This document shows, piece after piece, positions 9,621-18,941 of a stretch of DNA of 58,960 nt; position 1 is the stretch's first letter, and the number at the start of each line of letters is the position of its first letter. The DNA is taken from the NCBI GenBank assembly GCA_026770575.1, contig MU657179.1, forward strand, positions 45,003 through 103,962. The letters run 5' to 3'. The DNA is from Pelagophyceae sp. CCMP2097. Its lineage: Eukaryota > Sar > Pelagophyceae. A program made the position numbers and the translations under genes. The notes beneath the pieces are model-generated. The model made no database searches and was not told the DNA's origin. It worked only from the letters and a program-made list of their open reading frames with translations.

Positions 9621-12403
9621 TCAGCTCCAGCCGGCGCCGCAAAGGACGCAAACGTCTTGCTTGGTCCTCCACAGGTCCATACCTACACGTTCAAGTTGGA
9701 CCGTGCACAGGCCCGGTCGGACCGTCCAGGGTCCGTGCAGGCCCGGTCGGACCGTTCAGGGTAGACCCGGTCGGACCGTCCGGGGTCCGTATAGGCCCCG
9801 GTCGGACGGGAGAGGTACGCGGCCGGGCTCCGGGCCTGTAGACTCGAGGGCCCGCGTTTTCCGTCGGACGCTGCGGCGTGCACTCCTTGTGCACTGCTTT
9901 CCCGCAGCCCCAGCGGCAGTAGGCGAGGGGCGGCGGGAAGGTGGCGAAGTCCTCCTGGGCTTCTTCGCCGTAGACCTCGTGGCACACGAGGCAGACGTCG
10001 CCCGCTTGCGGCTCCAAGCTCGGCACTGGCCGCCTGCGCGCCCAGCGCACTCCAGATTTCAGAGCGCGCACCGCCGGCGCAAAGGCCTCGCGGAGGTGGA
10101 AATACGCGACGGTTCTGGCATTTGGATCAGCCAGAGGCGAGTCCCTATTGCGCAGTCGAAGATGGCCAAAAGGGTCCTCAAAACTTACCCGACGAGGAGC
10201 ACGACGAAGAGTAAATTTGCGGTCCGCGCGACGATGTCTCGCACGTAGCCTCTGTCGCAGGCCAGAAAGAGCACGGCGTCGCAGGCGTGCCTTAGGCATA
10301 CGAGCACGAGGACGCCGACCGCGCAGAAGAGCGGCGCCGCCACGGACGCGGAGAGGACTGCGGCGCATATGATGATTGCGGCGTGGGCGATGCCGAGGCA
10401 CTTTTGCAGGATTTCATCAAAAGGTTCCCTCGCAAAAAGGCCGGCCAGCAACGTGTGCGGCAGCGCCACCAAAGGCAGCGCCAGGCCGCAGAGCAGGAGG
10501 CCGCAGGCCTAGGGTGGCGGCTATCCCGGCCGCGGTCCTCTTGCCTCGAATTTGCCCCTTTGTATCGCGGTCATCTTACGCCTCCTAGGGGGAGCATTGC
10601 GAGGACGAACATGCCCCAGGCGGCGGCGCCTCGGAGCACGGCGGCGACGCCGATACAATGCCACGAGCTCAGAGCTGCGGCTAAGATGATGAAAGACCTC
10701 AACGCGCCGTCCAGAACAAAAAGCGCCGCTATCTCCAAAAAGAAGTCCAAGACTCGGCCTGCGACTTTTGTGACGAGGATCATGGATGCGATTCGGAGAG
10801 CGCATCGAGCCCAGAGCCTGAGGAGCACGGCAGTGTCGTCCGTCGGCGTCGCCCCTGCGAAGCCGAAGACGTCGGAAAGAAGGGCCAGCATCGACCGCGC
10901 GGTTTCCGGAGGAGCGCCGGGTGCGGCGTCGGAGGCGGTCTGGTTCGCCTCTGAGGCGACTTGGTAAAAGTGGAGCATGGCGGGCACTTTGTAAAAGTGG
11001 AGGTCCTCGCGGCTTTCGATCGCTTCCATCGCCGCGCCCATCCCGTGCAACATGGCGGGCACGGCTCGGTAAAAGTGGAGGATGGCGCCGATCTCGGTGC
11101 CGAAGCCGGCCTCTAGAACGAAAAGGACGTCGACGACGTCGTCCCTCGCAAACGCCGGGATCCACTTTTGGACCCAGTCGACCGTATGGCTCGACGTCGC
11201 CACGTCGATGGCGGAATCGAGGCCGATGCGGGTGTCGAGGCCCGAGGTGGGCGCGCCGTCGAAGAGCTTGTGGAGTCTGGCTCTGGTGTTTGGGGCGGGG
11301 TACATGACGAATACCTTCAAGCCATTCGAAGCCGCGCAGTGCCGGGTCCGCCGCGGCTTCGTCGACATTTTATAGAGGCCGTCGATTGCGAAAGAAGAAA
11401 GCCACTCGACGTCGTCTACCGCTGCCTCTTTTTCGGAGGCGTCGCCGTTTTGGACGTCATCGTATCCCTCATAAGCCAACTGCGCGACGAGGCGCGCCGC
11501 CGCCGCGCGCTGCCGCTCCATGGGCCAGCTTTCGTCTTGAGATTCCAAAAGCTCTTGCAAGCGCGGGCCGGCGTTGTCGCTTCGAAGCTGCGCTAAGATT
11601 GCTTTGGAATGCCTTGTCGCGGCGAGGACTAAAACATCGAGCGCGAGGAAGGAGACGATGCCGCGGTACTCGCTGCCCCAGAGAGGGCGTTTTGCAAAGG
11701 CGAGGTCGACAAGCGTTGAGACCGCCGCGCCTTGCATGAGCGTCGCCTCTTCTCCCCTCACGCTCTCCGTCGCTTCGACTTCGGCCTGGGTCCACGTCGC
11801 GGTCGAATGGTACAAAGCCCATGTTAAAGTCACCTTAAAAGATTCTGAAGCGTTGGTGCCCAAGAGCAAGATGAGAATCCGGTTCAAACCAAACGCCTCA
11901 ATGGCCCTCCTTTGTTCCGGCGACTGCGCCGCTATGAGCCCGACGGCCTCGACGGCTAAAGCGCGCTGCGGCGACGAAGAGCAACTCATGATCATCTCCT
12001 CGAGGGTTTGGATTCGTAAAGGTGCCGGGAGGAGAGCCCAAGAATCGACTTCTGACTTGTTCGCTGAAGACATGTACCTCAAAGCATCACCCACAGAATC
12101 GTCCGTCCACCCACTCCGCTTAGACACAGCTAAAAGCCGTTCGAGCTCCGAGACGCGCTTCACCGCCTTTGAAGGCGCTTGCTTGAAGCGTTTCGCGGGC
12201 CGCCACTTGGCTTCAGCGAGCGTAACAAACTGCCGCGCCGCGGCGGCGTACTTGCCGAGGCGGTCTTGCCGGTCTTTCTTCCAGTTCTCGATGCCGCCGT
12301 GGCGGTCTAAAGAGGCGATTGCGAGGTTGGTGCCTTTGCGACCCGAGAAGTAAAGTGTTATGAAGCCCAGAGACAAAAGCGTTAACGGCAACTTGAGAAG
12401 CAT
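9621..12403 (-). CDS. membrane-anchored ARM-like protein with C-terminal MEKK1/ZSWIM2-type RING finger
   Basis: The start at 12403 gives an N-terminal anchor MLLKLPLTLLSLGFITLYFS. A long helical, ARM-like region of about 480 residues follows, then at least two hydrophobic segments (about 10650-10570 and, after an intron, 10480-10190: LGIAHAAIIICAAVLSASVA, PLFCAVGVLVLVCL). The C-terminal exon holds CLVC at about 9988-9999 and CRWGCGKAVHKEC at about 9882-9920. A 199-nt GC-AG intron (9683-9881) then joins it to MDLWRTKQDVCVLCGAGWS, stop at 9621. The result, CLVC...CxxxCGxxxHxxC...MDLW...CVLC, matches the RING of MEKK1 and ZSWIM2 (ubiquitin E3 type). A membrane-bound E3 ligase is inferred; the substrate is unknown. 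Within the ARM region LHFYxxVPAMLH recurs (about 10964-11080). Confidence 0.75.
9700..9812. repeat. tandem repeat of about 26-30 bp inside the RING intron
   Basis: Four degenerate units built on CCCGGTCGGACCGTCCAGGG at 9710, 9740, 9766 and 9794. The whole array lies inside the intron (9683-9881) that splits the RING finger of the minus-strand gene, so length changes would not alter protein. Confidence 0.85.
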
Positions 12404-12597
12404 ACCGGACCCGAAAGAGGCCCCGACCGGGCGGCTGCAAAGGCGCCAAAGGCCGGCAAGGCGGCGCGCGCCCTTGCGTGGCCTCGATGCGCGAACTCGC
12501 TTGGCCTAGGCGCCTTGCGGGTTTTCGCTTTTCGCTTACTTTCTTCTTCTTTTTTCTTTTTAGCGATTTTACGAAGTTTTTCATCGGCCCGTTGGCC
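12404..12597. promoter_or_regulatory. divergent promoter region with pyrimidine tract
   Basis: A 194-bp gap between the start of the membrane RING gene (minus) and the WD40 gene (plus). On the plus strand it contains a long T-rich tract, TTTCTTCTTCTTTTTTCTTT, at about 12539-12560, followed by TAG. This may be a 5' UTR intron end or a promoter tract. An upstream ATG at 12478 is in frame but would translate the T-tract into a poly-Phe run, so 12598 is preferred. Confidence 0.5.
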
Positions 12598-14569
12598 ATG
12601 GACGGTGGCGTGAGCCGGCTCTGCGTGGACGCGGATTGCGTCTTCACGCTCGGCGCGGCGCTGCGCAAGTCTGCTGTGGTTGCCGCGCCCGGCGAGAGCG
12701 GCTTTGCCTCCGTGAAGATCGACGCCACCTTCGCCTCGCCCGAGGGCAAGCACGTCGACGTCGCGCTCGTCAAAGGCGCCGTGGCGACGTGCGGCGTGGA
12801 CGGCGTTGTGGAATTATGGGATGCGGTGACAGGCGCCTCCGTCCAAAGACTCGCCGGCGGCGCCGCGACGCACCTCGCTTCGGCCCACGGCAAGCTCTGG
12901 TCCGGCGGAAAAGACGGATACGTCCGGCTCTGGGGCGTCTCGAAGGAGGCCTACGAGGTCGTGGCGAGCCGCGGCGCATCTACGAAGGCCGTGGCTTGCT
13001 TAGCTGTCCACCCGAGCGGCAAAGCCGTGGCCGTCGGCGACGCTTCCGGAGACCTCGCCGTCTGGGACCCTTCCAAGCCAGAGGCCGCGGCGGTCAAGGC
13101 GCACACCGCAGTCGACGCGCTTGCGTGGCTCGGGTGCGCGACGCTCTTCTCGGCCGGCGGCCGCTCCGAAGACGCCTCCTTTGAAGTGAAGCAGTGGGCC
13201 GTGTCCGGCTCGCCGGTGCTGGTGCGCGTCGTCTGCGCGACGCAGGGGCCGTGCGCGTCTCTTTTGGCGATTGACGTCGACGACGGCCTGGACGCGCTCT
13301 TCACCGTGCGTTATTTCCTGTCCGTAGAGAGCCATCAACGACACTTTGTCAATCGCTTCGACAACGTTCGTCAGTAAACTTAAACAACGTTCGTAGGCAT
13401 CAAAAGAGGGCGGCATCTGCGTCTGGGACCTGACGACGCGCATCTACGAAGGGTCGTTTACGGACCAGTCTGGGTGCCCTCTGCTGAACGTCTCAAACGT
13501 CGAAGACGGGCGGCACCACTTTACGGGAATGGCCGCTGTGCTCGAAAGGCCCGGGCGGCCGTTTGTGTACGCCACCGACGCCCACGGCGCCCTCAAGCGC
13601 ATGGGCGCCAGCGAAGCGTGCAAGGGCGGCCTGCCGCCGCGGCCGCTGCGGCGCCGCTGCATGAAATGCCTCGGTACGACTACGAATACGAGGCTCGATG
13701 ACGACCTGCAGGAGTGGACGCGCGCCTGCGAGGCGTGCAACGGCACTGGGCTCTTTCCTTTAGACAATTACGCAGACGACGCCGCTCCGGCCTTGGCGCC
13801 GGTAAAGACGAGCAAAGCGGGTTCGAGCAAGGCGGCCGAGGTGCCATCGTGGCTGAAGAAGTGGCTGCCGGAGAACCGCGCGCGGACGGCGCCTCTGGTT
13901 GGGGCGTTTAACCAGAAGATGCATTCCAAGCGCCTCCAAACGGGCGCTTTGGTCGTCCTACGCGACTCTTTACCCCAAGACCATCCATTAAGGATGCACG
14001 AGCCCCCGGCCGGCCGCTTGGAGCGGCAGGGCGGCGCGGCGCCGGCTTTGAGCGGATCGGACGTCGGCGAGTTGGTGTCGGACGATCGCACGCTGGTCCC
14101 ATACCAAGTCCGAGGCCCCACTCCAAACGCCAAGCCGTCGTGGTTCGAGGCGTGGCAGCTCGCGCCGTGCCCCGCCGACCGCGCCGCCGCAGGGCGCGCC
14201 GCGCTCCTTTTGGCTTTGGCGGACACTGCCCCGCCGCCGCCGATGATGACGCCCATGGGCTTCGACGCGAATCGAAACTTCTTCGAAAAGCCGCAGGGCG
14301 TGCTGCTGCCGCCGGCGCCGCCGCGGCAGAGCGACGACTATTCGGCGTTTGACTTTCGGCAGCTCGAGACGCCGCCCATGCCCGAACTCGACGCGGACGG
14401 CGACGACGCCGCGGCCGGCGGCGCCGCGGTCGCGCCGCCGCCGCCGCTGGACCGGGCGGCGCAGGCTGCGGCGCAGGCTGCGGCGGCGAGCAACGTGGCC
14501 GCGTCGCTCGCCGCAGTGGGCTCGCGCAAGGCTTCCAAAAGGCTCCAAAACCTCGGCCAGGGCTCCTAG
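12598..14569 (+). CDS. WD40-repeat protein with CxxC zinc-binding pairs
   Basis: Starts MDGGVSRLCVDADCVFTLGA. The first exon holds WD-type blades with VVELWDAVTG, YVRLWGVS and LAVWDPSKPE. A 91-nt intron (13306-13396, phase 0) leads to ASKEGGICVWDLTT, the last clear blade. Then come CMKC (about 13660-13671) and CEACNGTGLFP (about 13729-13761), a pair of CxxC knuckles like those of DnaJ zinc centres, followed by PSWLKKWLPENRARTAPL and a low-complexity Pro/Ala tail to the stop at 14567-14569. About 626 residues. The WD propeller suggests a scaffold; no ortholog is recognised. The intron is well supported by restoration of a WD signature. Confidence 0.8.
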
Positions 14570-14803
14570 TTCCGCGGCCCAGGCCGGCGCCCCTTTTTTG
14601 CGCCGGCGTCAAGACAGACTTTTTGGGAAACGAATGAGGTTGCGCGAGGCATCTCGGGAGGCTGCGCGGGGCGGCGGCGGGTTTATAAATGGCGGCGGCG
14701 GGGAAACATGTCGCAAAGCCCGCGGTTGAGAAAACCGTTAAAAGTTTTTAACCTCATTAAGAAAAACCTAAACCTCATTTATAATAAATTTCCGCTTGGC
14801 GCC

Positions 14804-15339
14804 ATGGCGTCAGTCCTGCCGCGCGCCGACGAGGCCGCGCGCGGCTTGGAGCTCGAGGTGCTTTTGGGCTTTCTGCGTTGGGAGCGCGCGTTGGAAGTGT
14901 GTTGGATGTGTGCCTTGGAAGCGTGTTGGAGGCACGGCTCCGACGGCGACGGGCCACGCGACGGTTCATTCTTCACTTTCCGGAATGGCATCGCTATCGT
15001 CGAAGCGTCGAGGCGGCCGCTCGATGCCCCGACACGTTTTCGTTGGAGAGGACGCTGTGTGAGTGCAAGATCGACGACGCGCTTTTCTGCGTGGCAAAGC
15101 TGCGCGCGGACCTCTTTCTGCTGCAGGTCGACGGCGCGCAGCTGCGCCTCGAGCGCCGAGCGCTGCTTCAGCAGCTCGGCCTGGTGCGCGGCGGTGCAAT
15201 CGAGGTCGCGGTGCGCGTGGTCGAGTTGCGCCTAAGCGGTGCGCGTGGTCGAGCTGCGCCTGAGGCCGTCGCCATCACTCGCGCGCGAGGGCCAAGATCA
15301 GCGCGGCAGGTCTCCGGCGTGCCGCTCCAGACTCTGTAG
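14804..15339 (+). CDS. hypothetical protein, two exons, 155 aa
   Basis: Weakly supported. ATG 14804 (MASVLPRADEAARGLELEVL) runs to 15058, then a 68-nt GTGAGT...CTGCAG intron in phase 0 leads to VDGAQLRLERRALLQQLGLV and a stop at 15337-15339. An AT-rich stretch at 14740-14795 (TTATAATAAATTTCC) precedes it, unlike the surroundings, and could be promoter or UTR. The second exon contains a 28-bp imperfect duplication (GTGCGCGTGGTCGAG twice, at about 15209 and 15239). No family recognised. It is immediately tail-to-tail with the next gene. Confidence 0.4.
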
Positions 15340-15705
15340 TCACACCGTCGCTTCCTGCGACGGGTTGTATAGCCCTAAACCCTGGCGCAGGTCGGCACGC
15401 ACGTCAAACTGCCGCCCCAGGTCTAAGATGCGGTCCAGCCGGTAGATCTCCAGGCCGTTGCTGAGCAGCTTGGCCACCTTGCCCTCCACGGCGTAGGCCG
15501 TCGCGGCGGCGTCGCTGCAAGGGAGCGTTTCGGGAGGCCAAGCCCGCGAGCGCCTCTCGTTAAAAGGAATGATCAAAACGCACTCTTTTTCGGCCTCTTT
15601 TTCGGCAGTCTGCTGCGGGAGGCGCCGCCGCCGCTTCGGCGGGGTGGCCGCCGCGGCCTCCTGCGCGGCGCCGTCCAACTCGGCGCCGCTGCCGCAGCAG
15701 TCCAT
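15340..15705 (-). CDS. hypothetical protein, 121 aa
   Basis: The start at 15705 gives MDCCGSGAELDGAAQEAAAA, then a basic PPKRRRR cluster that could be a nuclear signal, then CVLIIPFNERRSRAWPPETL and KVAKLLSNGLEIYRLDRILDLGRQFDVRAD. The second half is well balanced and looks like folded protein. The reading frame continues upstream to 15792 without a better start. No family is recognised. Its stop codon abuts the stop of the plus-strand gene at 15339 with no gap. Confidence 0.5.
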   Translation of the reverse strand: MDCCGSGAELDGAAQEAAAATPPKRRRRLPQQTAEKEAEKECVLIIPFNERRSRAWPPETLPCSDAAATAYAVEGKVAKLLSNGLEIYRLDRILDLGRQFDVRADLRQGLGLYNPSQEATV

Positions 15706-15772
15706 GTTCGAATGTGAGAAGGGTGGTATCTTCCAAAATTTGAATCTTGTGCCGCACGACCTAGCCCAGAAC

Positions 15773-15803
15773 CCACGATGGATTTGAATCAAACCATCCG
15801 TGG
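15773..15803. repeat. near-perfect hairpin
   Basis: CCACGATGG (15773-15781) pairs with CCATCCGTGG (15794-15803) with one bulged base; the loop is itself self-complementary (TTTGA/TCAAA). It lies between the divergent starts at 15705 and 15926. Confidence 0.7.
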
Positions 15804-15925
15804 AATTCTAGCGATCACAAAAGAGGTTCCGAAGACGCGGACACCGTGCGTCTCGGTCGACGTCTCGGAAGGCCCCTAGCCCTCGTCGCTTCTTGGCGCG
15901 GCCCTCGCGCCGCCGCGCCGCTGAT

Positions 15926-17478
15926 ATGCCGCACTGTCAGAAGGAGAAGCACAACCACGCGCCGAAGAAGAGAAATAAAGAAGAAGAAAAGAAAAAAAAG
16001 GAAGCAAAGGCGGCATCGTCCCGCGGCCGCGGCGCCTGCGCCGAGGCGCCCACCGACGCCGAAGAGGCGCCCGCCGTCGAGGAAGTCGCCGACGCGTTTC
16101 CGCCCGACGACCGCGACGACCGTGACGACCGCCCTGCCAAGAAGGAGCTCTTTGTCTGCAAATACACGAAAAAGCGCTTCAAGAGCCGCGCGACGTACGA
16201 GAACCATCTCAAGTCGAAGAAGTACAGACAGCTCTTGGAAGCCGAGCTCGCCGCCGGCGGAGGCGGGGACGACGCCGGCGACGCCGGCGACGGCGCCGAC
16301 GCGGCGCGCGCGGCCGACGGCGTCGACGCGGCGCGCGCGGCCGTCGACGCCGGCGACGCGGGCGACGACGCGGCGTGCACCGGCGCCACGGACGACGCGG
16401 GCGAGGCTGCGGATGGCGCGGACGGCGCGGACGGCGCGGCGCGCGAAAGTCGGCAGGCGGGCTACTCTGAAGAAGAGGACGAATGGGAAGACATGGAGAC
16501 GCCGTGGTCGCCCGTGCTGCGCGAGTCGCTGTTCGACGACCACGAAGCGAAATCGTATGCGGCGAATCTCGAGTACATGGAAAAAGAGATGGGATTCCGC
16601 CTCCCTTACCGAGGCCAGCCCTGCCTCGTCGACGAGGAGGGCTTATTTTCCTACCTCCAAGAGAAATTATGCCGCTTCCACGCCTGCCTCTGCTGCCGCA
16701 TGCTCTTCTCTTCGAGGGAAGCGACGCTCCAACACATGGACGACAAGGGTCACCGCAAGGTCAACTTCGACGCCGACCGCGGCGCTTTAGAGTTAGCGCC
16801 GTTTTACGACTTTGACGCTACCGCGGACGGCGTTTCGACGGCGCACCCGTGTCGCAAGAATTACACTGGGTGCGAATTCGTCGGTTCGGACTTGGTGTTG
16901 GCGAATGGTTCGAGGCTGGGCACGCGGCAGTTCAAGATGTACTACAAGCAGCGCTACCGCCCCGAGGAGACTCGCGTCTCCGTGCGCGCGAATCTGCGCG
17001 TGGCCGCGGAGAAGCGGCGGAATCAACTCGAAGCGCACTTTGGCGGGCAAGAGCGAGGCATGAAGCGGCACGGTCTGCTTGTGGCGGGCATGGCCGCCTC
17101 CAACGGCAATTCCAAGGCTCTGGCGGCGCAGTTCGCATATAAACAGGACCACGCCAACAACACGCGCATGCGCGCAATCGTCCACCACTGGGGCGCCGGC
17201 GGCGGCGGTGAGGAGCGGGGGGGGAAGGATATTCACGTATCGACGCGTGTCGTGGGGGGAGAGCCGCGAGCGGCAGGAATCCGTGGCCGGAAGACGCACG
17301 AGTGCATCCCGCCCTCCAACTAGGTTCGCACTACAACATGGCCGGGTGCAAGAAGGTGCTCAAGGGCCAAAAGTCCAAGGGCCTCGTCTCGCGCCACTCC
17401 AAGCAGGCCGCCGTGCGAAACGGCAAGACGGGCGGCAACGGCGCCAAGAAAAGTTCCTCGACGGCCGTCCTCATGTGA
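15926..17478 (+). CDS. REI1/ZNF622-like pre-60S ribosome biogenesis zinc-finger protein
   Basis: Starts MPHCQKEKHNHAPKKRNKEE, a basic stretch. A C2H2-type segment FVCKYTKKRFKSRATYENHLKSKKY (about 16151-16225) follows, then an Asp/Ala/Gly-rich acidic linker, then the conserved core GYSEEEDEWEDME, EYMEKEMGFRLPYRGQPCLVDEEGLFSYLQEKL, CLCCRMLFSSREATLQHMDDKGHRKV and SDLVLANGSRLGTRQFKMYYKQRYRPE. This is the order seen in REI1/ZNF622, which releases Arx1 and matures cytoplasmic pre-60S subunits. The family's classic first zinc finger is not seen. An intron at 17208-17323 (116 nt, phase 1) separates this from GSHYNMAGCKKVLKGQKSKG and the stop at 17476-17478. That intron contains the G-run repeat, copy D. 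Confidence 0.88.
17217..17249 (+). repeat. G-run repeat element, copy D, inside an intron
   Basis: Eight G followed by AAGGATATTCACGTATCGAC and ending GCGTG, differing from copies A-C by one base. It starts 9 bases after the 5' splice site (17208) of the REI1-like gene. Confidence 0.9.
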
Positions 17479-17577
17479 CGCGACACGTATGCTACTAAAC
17501 TTGCCGCTGTCTCGAATCCGCCGGCGGCCGAGACACTCACAGGCCTCGTTATGATTCTAAATCGTACAGGGGCGTCT

Positions 17578-17621
17578 AGTCAAACGTGGCCACCTTTTTA
17601 GTCAAACGTGGCCACCTTTTT
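17578..17621. repeat. 22-bp tandem duplication across the PACRG-like stop codon
   Basis: AGTCAAACGTGGCCACCTTTTT occurs at 17578-17599 and again at 17600-17621, back to back. The minus-strand stop TAA (17600-17598) lies at the junction. Confidence 0.95.
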
Positions 17622-18792
17622 CTTGATCAGCTCGCGCGAGCCCGGCACGCAGGCCTCGATCCTGGCGCGGCGTCTGAGTCGCAGGAGTTTCCCATTTTGA
17701 GGACGCCGGCTTGCGACTCTCGGAGCGCGTCCATGACGGACGCGGAGAGGGACGACCCAAACGCTTTGCGCGCGAGGGGCCCGAGGAGCTTATCTAGATG
17801 CGGAAGCAGCGAGCCCTTTGCGACGCGCGCGAGGGGCGCGATGTGGTCGATGGCGCACTGCACCACGTCCACTTCCTTGCAGGCCAACGCCCCTCGCAAA
17901 AGAGGCACCAGCTCCGGCAGCAGCGCGGGCACGTCGCGCTCAATGTCCGGGTGTCGACTACGAGGAGCGTGGGCCGCCGCGTCCGTCTTCACGAACGACC
18001 CTCGGCAACGGGCCCTCACCTCAACAGCTCGGTGGCGCCGCGCCGCGCGAGCATGCACAGCGGGTGCGTCGTCTCCGAGAGGCCGGCGAAGCACAGCGAC
18101 AGCAGAGGCTGCAGCGGCACCGACTCGATGGGTACCACCCAGCCGAGCCTGCGTGCGCGCATCGCGCAAAGGCGAATGTACGCATTTTCACGCACTGCGG
18201 CGTAGCGCCTCGGTGGCAGACGCGGATCCACTGCCCGACCCTGCGTCGCATCGTCGCCATCGTGTGGCGCGGAAGCATCCGAGCACCCACGTCGGCCGAA
18301 AATGGTGTGGCGGAAGCAATGGACTTACTCGCCCTTGCAATAGCTGGAAGCGAACCGCGTCCGCCCCTTCACTTTCCCGCCGCCAGAGTCGTTGACCTTG
18401 CCGAGGCCCAATCTTTGCGGCAGCGACTCGCTCGGGATGGAGCTGAATCCGCGCGGCTTGAGAGGTTTCGCCTCGGCGGCCTCGATGGCCGGCTTGGAAC
18501 GAGACGCCGTGCGAGAGACGACCCTAAACATGAACATCGAATCCCGGCGCGGGCGCAAGAGGACGCGGGCGCGCGCGGCCGCGACATGGAGCGCTGCGGC
18601 ATGTCCGAGCCCTGCGTGCGTCGTTTGACGAGGCGGCGACGGCTTCTCAGAGAGCATACTCACCCCAGAGGTGCTGCGCGCGACGTCGCCAGACTTGGCG
18701 CCGAACGTGGGCCCCTGCGGCGCGCGCGCAGGCGGCGGCGCCTGCCTGCGCGCGCGCCACATCTCCGCGCGCACCGCGGACTCGTCGGCCAT
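17598..18792 (-). CDS. PACRG-like ciliary protein (PACRGL type)
   Basis: Conserved blocks on the minus strand spell the parkin co-regulated gene family: RTRFASSYCKGE (about 18370-18335), LGWVVPIESVPLQPLLSLCF, AGLSETTHPLCMLARRGATELL (about 18150-18025), then DIERDVPALLPELVPLLRGA and LACKEVDVVQCAIDHIAPLA, KGSLLPHLDKLLGPLARKAF and SLSASVMDALRESQ (about 17960-17700). This matches PACRGL, an ARM/HEAT protein linked to the inner junction of axonemal doublets and basal bodies. The proposed start is MADESAVRAEMW at 18792. Several introns are needed, including GTGAGT at about 18660, GTAAGT at about 18332 and GTGAGG at about 18022. The last exon reads PGSRELIKKKVATFD to TAA at 17598. Exact exon ends between 18330 and 18160 are unresolved. 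Confidence 0.8.
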
Positions 18793-18941
18793 CGTGTTGG
18801 AAATCGACTCAACCGACCTTTCTTGCACTTTCGAGATTTTGAACTTTTGGATGCAAATTGAAACGCTCATCTCCGGGAGTCGGGACTGCTGCGTCGATTT
18901 CCTTCTCAGAGCAAATTCTCGTCGACGTCGAGGGGGCCGCG

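Noticed and set aside
15710..15800. tRNA-like TTTGATTCAAATCC string
   Set aside because: It is the loop of the hairpin at 15773-15803; no cloverleaf can be built.
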